From Euglena gracilis (Eukaryota > Euglenida > Euglenophyceae > Euglenales), in assembly GCA_039621445.1 (NCBI GenBank), contig CP154956.1, positions 14,248,166 to 14,312,165 of the forward strand: 64,000 nt of DNA, in the 5' to 3' direction. Under the pieces are notes generated by a model. It had not been told where the DNA came from. It saw nothing but the letters and a program-made list of their open reading frames with translations, and did not search any database. Position 1 is the first letter of the stretch; each line of letters opens with the position of its first letter. Below, piece by piece: positions 1 through 10,030 of the stretch. The translations under genes and the position numbers were made by a program.

Positions 1-484
1 CACGCGTTTTCTGTTTGTACATAGGTCTTTAAGCAAAAAAAAAAAACAACCTCTGCTGTCCCAGCCATACAATTGCTTACCGACCCCCGGGGGGGGGAGG
101 GGGGGTCACTCCACTTTTTTAAAAACCAGTCAGTCACTCATTTTCAAAAAACCAGCCAGTCACTACCCCCCCCCCCCCCGGGGTAAGCAATTGTCTGGTC
201 CCAGCACACTCAATAAAAATATAAAATATACAGGAAAATGGGGAAAGAAATTTGGCATTCTTCGGTGAGAACAGGTCGACATCAGAGAAAGAAACTGATT
301 CTTGGCATCCTTGGACCATCGCCCATTCACCCAAATCATCAAAAAAGGTGTTTTTGGACTTTTTAATTTTGGCCCCTGTTCAAGTCCAAGTCCGGCCCAT
401 GGTCGGCCCTTTGGCCGAAAGGGGGGGCGGTCCTTAAGAAAATAAAAAAAAAACTTTCCTGTCCCTTAAGGACCGTCCTGTCTC
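1..484. mobile_element. CAGGGCGG-family element (F3), cut by window edge and by an F4 insertion
   Basis: Right end CCCTTAAGGACCGTCCTG. The motif GCTGTCCCAGCACACTCA is split at CCAGC by the element at 66-197. An inner GGGGGGCGGTCCTTAAG copy of the end is present at 421-438, as in the complete element at 13121-13435. Confidence 0.75.
66..197. mobile_element. CAGACAATTG-family element (F4) nested in F3
   Basis: 132 bp, ends CATACAATTGCTTACC and GGTAAGCAATTGTCTG, perfect 8-bp duplication GTCCCAGC (58-65, 198-205). Interior: poly-G, poly-C and CCAGTCAGTCACT repeats. Confidence 0.92.
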
Positions 485-1108
485 CGACTGAACCTGTCAA
501 ATGCACTTCTGCGCAGGGCTGAATGGCAAACGTTTCCAGAGCCTGTAAACTGCAAAACTGCAAAAATCCCCCCAAAAAACTGCCAATTATCCAAAAATTG
601 GTTGTTTTGGCACATAATCTGACCTGGTCAGTCCATCTTTGGACTGACCAGGATGTCCAAAGATGGACATCCTTGGATCCATGGATGTCCAATCCATGGA
701 TCCACTGGATTGATGGATCCAATGGATCCATCAATCCATTGGATCCATGGATTGATCCAATTTTGTACCTCCGCAAACCAAACATCTATTTCCGACAGCC
801 ACCCTTTTGGGTGGCTGGACAGGAAATAAAGCTCATCGATGGGGGGGGGGGGCGAGGCTTGAAAAGGCTGCTGGCTGGCTGCCTCCCCCCACCAGGGTGG
901 GGGGAGGAGAGCGGGGGGAGGAGCCCCTAGAGTTAGAACAGCGACGGGAGAGAAAGAGAGAGAGTCGATGAGAGAGAGAAGAGGAGTGGGGTCCCAACAG
1001 CTTAAGCAACGCCCTGTAACCTGTCGCCGAGGGGACAGGTGTTGTTTGGCAGTTTTGGCAGACACAACAGAAAAATGAGATGGCTGACTGGCCTCCGTTC
1101 GACTGCTA

Positions 1109-1147
1109 GCAGGGTTGGGTATGAAGCAGCTGAGGATCACGAGAGTG
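1109..1147 (-). CDS. Copy B exon 8, second part
   Basis: Continues LTLVILSCFIPNP. Matches IALVVLSCFMPTP of copy A and resumes in frame if 1148-2800 is removed. The next donor candidate GC|TAGCAG has CAG at +4 to +6. One base longer than copy A here. Confidence 0.82.
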
Positions 1148-1601
1148 AGGGCCAGGCACCTATAGTCGAGCCATTTTAGGCCATTTTAGGCCATTTTAAA
1201 ATTTAGTTGGGGGTTCTGAAAATCATATTTTTTCCCGTTATTTTTGTCCCGAAAACTGTATCATAATGTGTGCAAACCTTCTCCTATTCAGTTATGACAA
1301 AAATACGTCCAAAAAAGCATGCAACATTCATGAACACTGGATCAAAATTATGGGAAGCTCAACAAATCTTAATTCATTCCCATAGAGGAATTCTGAAAAG
1401 CAAGAATTTACAGCAGTGAAATTTTTTCAGAAAAAAAAACGTTGACGTTAGCCATTTGGGAGAGGATGGCAGAGATCAAAAGGCAAAGCTGAGATCATTC
1501 CTCTTCTCCGTGTTTGTTTTCCCCATTGGGGAAACTTAATACTGAAAAGAAAACCCTCTGAACAAGTTATAAATAGGAGAGAATAACCACACCCAAACAT
1601 C

Positions 1602-1676
<75 letters not shown>

Positions 1677-4600
1677 TTTGATATAACCAATTCATAAAAA
1701 AAATACTTCTATAAATAATAAATTATTATTACTATTATCTTTATAATTATTAAACAATATATTATTATTTTCTTTCATAAAAAATCATAGTATCAAATCA
1801 TAGTATCATTATAATTTGCACCATTATAAAAAACTTGTTGTATATCATTCATTTCTTTATGATGATAAATATTTAAAGAATAATTATTAAGATCCATAAT
1901 ATAAACAAAAAATTTACCCCCAAAAACAATAAAAGGTGAAATATGTGAACCTAATCCTGTACCTATTTACCAATAAAAAATTCATATTCTGTCATGTTTT
2001 ATTTTTATCATATTCATCATATTTTTATCATACTCAATTTATTAATAATATGATTTTTACTGGTCATAATAGTTATTATTAACAATTACGTCATTATATG
2101 TCAACTTCTATATTTTATATGTATATGTATATTTTTTATTACTAAAATTGTATAAAAACATGTGTTATTTGTATTACACAACATCACATTGAAAATTGAT
2201 AATAATAAAATTTATATAAATATAGAAATATATATTGATAAAATTGATAATAATAAAATACCCACATTCAATATCCATGTTAAACATATAAAATTTCTAT
2301 GACAATAAAATTTCCATTCATAAAAATATTAAATTTCCTAGAAAATTTATTGTAAAATCTACAAATTTATAATAATACTTGTATTTTACATTTCAATTGA
2401 TATTTTCCAACATTTTTTACGTTTTTTTCCCTGTCTTTTTCCCCGTGCTTCAAAACGTGCACCGTTTCATTATTTGTGAAACAGACGTCGTTCCGCACCG
2501 AAAAAAGATGGGAGTAAGAAAAAATACTTCTGTCCAAACCTTCAAAATTCAGCTACCAAAAGGTTGGGGACTGTGGATTTGGGGACTGATGCTATTATTA
2601 GTTGGGATAAAAACATGGGCCTTGTGGGGCTGTACTCCTCCACCAAATACACAGTTCGCCGTCCACATTAACAAAAGACACCGAAAATCATTGCCTGAAT
2701 GGCTTCAATTGTTCACAAAAAAATTATTGTGCAACAGAATTTTTCCCATTTTAGGCCATTTCAGGCCAGTTTAGGCCATTTTAGCTACAGGTGCCTGGTG
2801 AGGGCTAAGCTGCTGGTGTCCTGCAGCCACCCCGGCAGCTGGCTCAGGTCGTCCGTTATGGGGATGATGAACGCCTGCGTGTGTGTGGGGGGGGAAACAG
2901 GAAGGTTGGGGACAAAATGCAACTTGCCCAAATGGAAAGAAGCAGCATCCCAAACATAGCCAAAATCACAAAGAAAAAAAGGGGTTTCCGGCAAAATAAA
3001 AGCCGGAAAACCCTGAGAGTTCTGCAGGCTTTCCTCTCCTGGGAAGGAGGGAGCAGACCAGGCTTCTATTGGGTTGAGTGCACCTGTACCACGATCCCCC
3101 AACCACTTGGCAATTGGCACTGATCAAGCTGTTTATCTGGCCAGATTTTTGGCGTCGTTCCCTGGCACTGGGGCCCTGAGAATGGCCATTTTCAAGGTAG
3201 GCCTGGTCGGCAGGCACCACAGGCAGGCACCCCATGACACAAGGCAGCCCCCACCCCGGGGATGACACAACAAGGGGGTGTGCGACAGCACTACTCACCC
3301 CCCCAACCCCCGGGAGGGGGGTGGAAAGTGCCTAACCCCCGCCTGTCTGTAGCACCCACCTTTTGGGGGGTGCGCACTTCCTTAAAAAGAAGCCTGGAAC
3401 AGATACCACACAGGACGGCAAGGAACACACTGCATCCCCAAGTGTGGAGTGTGGGGAATGCCACACACGGCGGTCCTTAGCGAGGGAAAAAAGCTTCCTG
3501 TCCCAGCATATTCAATGAAAAATTCATAGGAAAACTGGACGAAAAAATGTCCATATTTTGGCAAAAAACGGTCGATTTTGGGGAAAAAATGATTTCTGGC
3601 ATCCTTGGACCATCGCCTATCCACCCAAAACGTCAAAAAATGCGTTTTTCGACAGTTTCATTTTTGACCCCGTTCGATCCCCGGATTGGCCGTTGGCCGT
3701 CTCTGAGGCCTAAAGGCAGTCGTTAAGGAGCGGTTCTTAAAAGAAAAAAGCCCATCCCTTGTGGACCGCCCTGATGGGATATGGGCGCCGTTGAATTGTG
3801 AATTTAAGTTGAATTTTGGGGGCTTGCAGGTTTGGGGACTCAGGATGGGCTCAAGAACTCGACATTGTGCCAATCCACGAAAATGAACTTTTGTGAAAGC
3901 AGCTATTCAAAAAAAAATTCGATCCAATGAATTGACAATTTTGCAAATAAACAATTGACCCCCCAAAAAGAGAAAAGGCATGGGTCTACGAAAGACTCTG
4001 ATGATTTGTTGAGTTGTTGAGCGGGCTGGGAGGCTGGCCGGATGGGAATGGGACTGAGGTCTGGCCAGAAGGGGCCACCACCCATGTCGCTCAACAACCT
4101 TTGGTCTGAACAGGCTTCAGTGGTGTGCCCAACGCCAACTGGACGTGATACCTGCAGGAGGACGACCCAGGGGGAGATCTGCCGCAGCAGCTCGTTGCCC
4201 GTGATATCGTGGCGGACCTGACGGCAGCCCGGTGGTCAAGGTGCGGGTACGGAAAGGTATGCGGGGGGGGGGGTGGCACGCCGAAGAACAAAGAAGTGTG
4301 GTTGACACAGGGGGTGTGTCATGGACACGCCGTGCCATGTGCAACTGTGCCATAAAGAAAATGGCATTCTGGTTTTGGGAAAAATGCCGTTGACGCGGGG
4401 GGTGTGTCGTAGAGCAACCGTATCAAGGACAAAGGGAGGGGGAATAGCGGAGTAATTTGATGGGGCAATACTTGGGGTCCCGTCGGTGGGAATCGAACTG
4501 AGGGTCGCGATCACATCGGGGGTCGCAAAACCCCCGATGTGATCACTGGGCGGGGCTCCGGGGCAAATCACTCGTACTGGTTTCGCCTCCCCGCACACGT

Positions 4601-7600
4601 TTTTCTGGACTTTCCGATGCCGTCACGTGTTGCCAACAGGCTTCTTCTCACCAACCTGGGGGGGGGGGAGAGGGGTGCCTGGTCCTATGGGGTGCCTACC
4701 CGTAGCAGGCACACCCCCTGTGGGGGGGGGTGGGCCTTGGACCCCAGTGCCTGCCGACCCGGCGAATTTCCCCTTGAAACTGCCCATTTCCGGGCCCCTG
4801 GCGCCTTCCTTCGGTGCCAGGAAGTTTGCCAGCACTGCCCCCCCATCCACCGGCTGGGTGCCTACCACCCCGACCAGGGTGGTCGCACGACTGAGCGCCA
4901 AAAACAATAAAATCTTCAAATTCACTGACAACACCGACCTGGGGGGTGGTCATACGCACACAACCCCGAACGTGGGGGGGGACGTCGGTGGACAGAGGGG
5001 GTACCCACCTTCGCTCTTACCCCCCCACCCTCCCCAACCCCCTACCCAACCAGGTTTTGCGTCACAAAACCTAACCCCCTGGGGGGCGCCGGTAGTCCCT
5101 AACCCCCCTGCCTGCCCATAGTATCCCCTGGGGGGGGCAAACTTCTCAAAAAGAAGCCTGGCGACCGTGCAAGGGGGGGGGGGCAAAGACTGTTGCACTC
5201 GGTAGGAAACCCCCCGGCTGACCGGGCGTGCTTCAGCAGCAGGGAGTTGGCCGCCGCCAGCAGGGGGGCCACACAGCCGCAAGCCGTGCCGATGAAGCTG
5301 CACCGTGCGGGTGGGGGGGATGGGGAGGCCCCCGCCCAGGCAGGCCGGCAACCGAACCAGCCATCAGCGCCGCGGGGGAAACGGGGTGGGAGGGGGGGGG
5401 GCTGTACGGTAATTCCTGGCCACCCACCACCCATAACGTTGTGCTGTGGTGGGGGGGGGTCGACCTCCTCCCCCCCACCTTGACAGGGCCTCGGGGGAGG
5501 CACCATCCCACTTTTATTCGAACCCCCCGGGGTCAACAAACCCACCACCCACCCAAAACCCACCCCAAATCGACCCGGAGCCCTTGAAAAAATATCCAGC
5601 CCGGCCTGCGGCTCCCAAAACCCTCCCCCCCCAAGCGCCACGCATGTGCTAAATTCATGTATGCTCCGGGATTCCCATACAGCTCTGGGTGTCCAGGGTT
5701 CATCCCCCGAAGGGGACAAATTTTATGTACCCGGGGGATATATAATATGGGCATCCGAAATCGAGGCCAGGAGGTGGATTATTTTGGGGGGCATATTATT
5801 CGAGCATACTTTTTCACACTCAAAAATACCCCCAAAATGCATATTTTATCATATTTTCTGGGTTTTGCATATTCTGGACGCACTTTACTTTAGGTTTGAT
5901 ACTGCCTGAAACTACAAATCATTTTTGCCAGAATACGCTTTTTTGGATGGATACTGAGGCTTTTCTGCCTGGATGGAACCCTCTCCAGGATGTGGAAGGG
6001 GGGGACATATGATTTGGGCATCGAAAGCAGGCTATTGCTTCAGGATCCGGGGGGTCCACTGGAAAGCCATTCAACTAGACACTGGAGATACGCCACGCCA
6101 AAATACGGGGAAAAGTGTGGTTGACACGGGGGATGTGTCATTGACATTCCGTGTAATGTGCACTGTCCTATAAAGAAAATGATATTTTGGGTACGGGGTG
6201 TGTGCCGTGAACCAGCCATGCCAAGGAAAGGGGGGGAATGTAGCTAGACCGCCCTCCCTGGGGTCTGGGGACCCCCTCGGCTGGAAAAAAATTTCCTCCG
6301 GCGCTGCGTGCCAAGGTGGAAATAGAATTGAGGTTTTAGAATGCACTTTTTGGTTGATTTTGTTCCAAAAAAATCAATAATGGCCAGGGCAGAACGGGAA
6401 GGCCTGCTGGGGGGGTGGGCGATCCCCCCCCACCCGGGAGGTGGGGGTGGTGGTGATCAGGCATTATTATTTTTTAAGGCGCCTTAAAAAACCTTAAAAA
6501 ACCTTAAAATTTTTTTTGCCAAAATGCCTTAAAAAACCTTAAAAAACCTTAAAAAAATCACCCCGGGGAAATTTTTCTTCCCCGTGATGACCTTAAAAAA
6601 CCTTAAAAATTTTCCCTGGTATTTTTTTTTCTTGCACCAAACAAATAATGGCAAGTCTGAAACCCCGCATAAAACCAGTCAATGCAGAAGCGGTTGTGAA
6701 CAAACAATATGAAAACCGGATTGTTTGCCAAGGTTTCTGGCATAGTTCGGTTGGCCTCGGTTCACCAAAAGCTGTGACACACGGCCAGAATAAGCAAAAC
6801 TTGCAACCACATCTTTCTTGATTTGAATTACTTGAGACATTCTTAGAGGAGTCAACCCAAATTGCTCAAAAGTGCAATGGCAGCAAAAGTTGCATGAACA
6901 ACAAAAAAATCCCGATTTGGGACAATTTACTACGCTGGAGCAGTTTCCCACACTTGCCACAGCATTTCAAGCGAAACAGTGCGTTCTCCAATTGAGCGGT
7001 GATTCCGCGAGTTTTTCCCACTTTTTTGCCCAAGCACGCGAAAGGTTTGGTCCCCGCACTTATGTGCAGCAGTTGGAAGAAAGACTTTCTCGTTTGGATC
7101 AGAAACCTTGCCATTGTGGAGAAATTCCTGCTGAATTTGCATGCTTTCACACCCAAAATCTCGAATATCGCAAAATAGGATTGAGAATTTGCAACAACAG
7201 TGGCAAAATGACACAGTGGATATCCGAACCGCAATCGCGGATTTGCAGACCCGCAATGCGGCAACCCGTGCCAGGGCGGTCCTTAGGCAAAAAAAAATCC
7301 TGTCCCCATACACTTCAACCAAAAATTAAGGAAAAGGGGATTTTGGCAGGGGAAATTACGTTGAAAAATGAACCCAAAATGCATGGTTGGTTTTTTGATG
7401 TAAAATTAAATTTTCCCAAAAAAATCACCAAAATTTTAGGGATGAAAATTGTTAGTTTTTAGGAGGGGGGTCAAAAAATGCAGGTCAAAAAAATGGGACC
7501 AAATTTTGGAACAGTCAACTTTTACTGACAGTTTTTCCCTTGGAAGTTTTTTGGATTTTCAGTGGCATTTTTTTGCTTCCAAAATCTCTCAAAATTAAAA

Positions 7601-9947
7601 TTTTGAGAAACGTTGATTTTGACAAAAAAAAACTCAAAGATTTCAGGGTTAAATTTGGTAGTTTTAGGGGGGGGGTGGAAAATAACGAAGGTCAAAAAAG
7701 TGGACCAAATTTTGGTACAATCAAATTTTACTGACACTTTTCCTCTGTCAAATTTGTTGGATTTTCAATGGCATTTTTTTTTGCTTCAAAATCCTCTCAA
7801 ATTCAAAATTTTGAGAAAATGTTGATTTTTTGGAAGGTGTGAAAAATGGGGGTTTGAGGGAGTTTAATGGCCATTTTTTGAGGAAAAAGTTCCAAAGTAA
7901 TTTTCTGTCATCAAAAAGTGACGTTTTTAAGTTTTTCCAGACTTTTTTTTGTTGCGTTTTTTTAAAAAAAACTTGTTTGTAACATATTTTTAAAAAACTT
8001 GTTTTCTTTTTAAAAATTTTATTTATAAAAAACTTGTTTTTTTATTAAAAAAGTTTTTTTTTAAAAAACATGCTTTAAAAAAAAACAATTTTTTTTGTTT
8101 CAAAAAAAAAACAAACAAGCAGTCAACCTTGGCAAGCACCTATGGTCAAGCCCCAAAATTTCCCCATTTGAGGCCATTTTAGGCCATTTAAGGCCAACAG
8201 GCAAGCAAATGTCCTGAATAGGGTCAGAAATTTAAAGTAATTGCAATGAAAAAAAATGGATGGTTTCGAGTTTCGAGTTTGGCGGTGACCCACTAAAATC
8301 CTAAAATTCCTAAAATGCCTAAAAATGGCAATAACTGTCCCTCATGGAGTCTGAATCCATCGGGCCATCTTCGGGATTTTACGTGAGAAAAAAAATGCCT
8401 TAAAAAACCTTAAAAAATTCTAAAATTCCTCAAAAAACCTTAAAAAACCTTAAAAAACCTTAAAAAATGCCTTAAAATTTTTTGAGAAATCTCGCCTTAA
8501 AAAAAATAATGCCTGGTGGTGATGATGACCACCCACCACCCACCGCAGCATTTTCACCAATTTTCGGGAAAACGGGAACTTTGGCCAGGGAATTTTTTTG
8601 AATATTTCTTTTGAAAAATGAACCCAAAATAAATGATTTTTTGATGGAAAACAAAAAAAAAATCTCAAAAATGTCAGGATTAAAAATTGGTGTTTTTAGG
8701 AGGGGTGGAAAAACGAAGGTCAAAAAAATGGGCCAAATTTTGGCACAGTCAAATTTTTCCTGAGATTTTTTCTCTTGCAAATTTCTTGGATTTTCAATGG
8801 CATTATCTGCTTCAAACGCCTCTCAAAAACAAAATTTTGAGAAAATGTTGAAATTTTGGAAGGTGTGAAAAAAATTGATTTTGGGGGTTTTGGGGGGAAA
8901 CTCTTATATGGGTCCCCAAAAATGGGTCTAAAAAAACACCTGGCGCAGAAGGCGCCGGGAAAATTTTTTGGGGTCCAAATATTGGTGCTCCTGAAAATAT
9001 GAAGAGGTGGTGGAGGGGGGTCGACCCCCCCCCCCACCCACCACCCTGGCTGTTTGGCCAAATCCCGTTCTGCCCTGATAATGGCCAAAAATGGGCATTT
9101 ATGGCAAGTTTTTGGGCCAACAAAAATATTGGCGCTTTGCACCGGTCACTGGAAAGCTTTATTTTACTAGCTAGCCCTGCTAGCGAAACTCCCCTATGGG
9201 GTGCACTAGGATTTCCACCAGCCAAATTTGGACTGCTGAAACTCCAGCCCCCCCCCCCCCCCGGACAGGGAGCTCTTCAGTAGCCTGAGCAGAAGGGGTA
9301 TCTTATTTGGGGGTGTTTTATTTTGGGGAGGGGGATTAAATGATCACCCAAAGGCTTGGTCTGAAAATGCAGGGACATCCCCTGCCATTAAATCCTGTCC
9401 AAATTTGGGGAGTGCGGGAGATATTACTTGGTGCTGACTTCTGCGACTTTCAAACTGACAACCTCCCATTAATTCGATGTGGCCATGAATACCAAACATT
9501 TTCCCTTTCCAATCCCCGCACAAAATTCCGAAAGAACATTTTCAAGAAATTGCATTGATAATATTTCGCGCCCATGCACACACACCAAGGAATTTCTTAA
9601 GCCAGGGGTGGTCTAGCTGGAAAAAAGGTGCTGGCTGGACCCACCTTGGGGGGTCCAGGGGAGTGGGTCTGACCGGGTCCTGGGCTGGATCTGGCCACCA
9701 CCTGAAAACAGTCAAAAAACTGCAAATCCAGCTGGGTTGGATACTTTGGCCAAGCTTTCGAGGTCAAAACCCCAAAAGTACCAAAGATGGCCATTCTTGG
9801 CCATCTTTGACCCCCTTTTGGTCAAGCTTTGCTGGGCTGCTTGATAACCGCTCGACCCCCCCCCCCGGTGTTCGCAGCCCGGCTGGACCCCCGCCCCCCG
9901 GAGGGTAGCGTGGGGTGCGGCTTGAGAAATTCCCTAAAACAGACGCG

Positions 9948-9996
<49 letters not shown>

Positions 9997-9998
9997 AG

Positions 9999-10030
<32 letters not shown>

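Larger units (their letters stand above)
1..1108. other. Left-edge intron 8 of copy B
   Basis: Holds the F3/F4 nest (1-484), a GGATCCATGGA palindrome run at 665-755, poly-G/poly-C tracts and (GA)n at 945-985. No exon 9 is visible, so it lies beyond the window. Confidence 0.7.
1153..2797 (-). mobile_element. hAT-like element inserted in copy B exon 8, acting as a candidate new nonconventional intron
   Basis: 1,645 bp. Terminal inverted repeats CAGGCACCTATAG and CAGGCACCTGTAG (one mismatch), followed by subterminal TTTTAGGCCATTTTAGGCC repeats. Flanked by a perfect 8-bp duplication, GTGAGGGC, at 1145-1152 and 2798-2805. Interior holds an (AT)n tract and an extremely AT-rich stretch (1676-2420) unlike the surrounding DNA. 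No transposase recognised, so it is non-autonomous. Cutting from 2800 to 1148 (minus strand) places CAG at +4 to +6 and CTG at -8 to -6 and restores the exon exactly. Absent from copy A. Confidence 0.92.
2875..4151 (-). other. Intron 7 of copy B (GT-AG)
   Basis: Donor gtatca, acceptor acgcag. Holds one F1 and one F3 element. Confidence 0.8.

Noticed and set aside
2379-2774. 131-codon plus-strand frame in the exon 8 element
   Set aside because: No recognisable domain, mixed AT-rich and normal composition, and antisense to the host gene; it may be chance. A transposase could not be supported.
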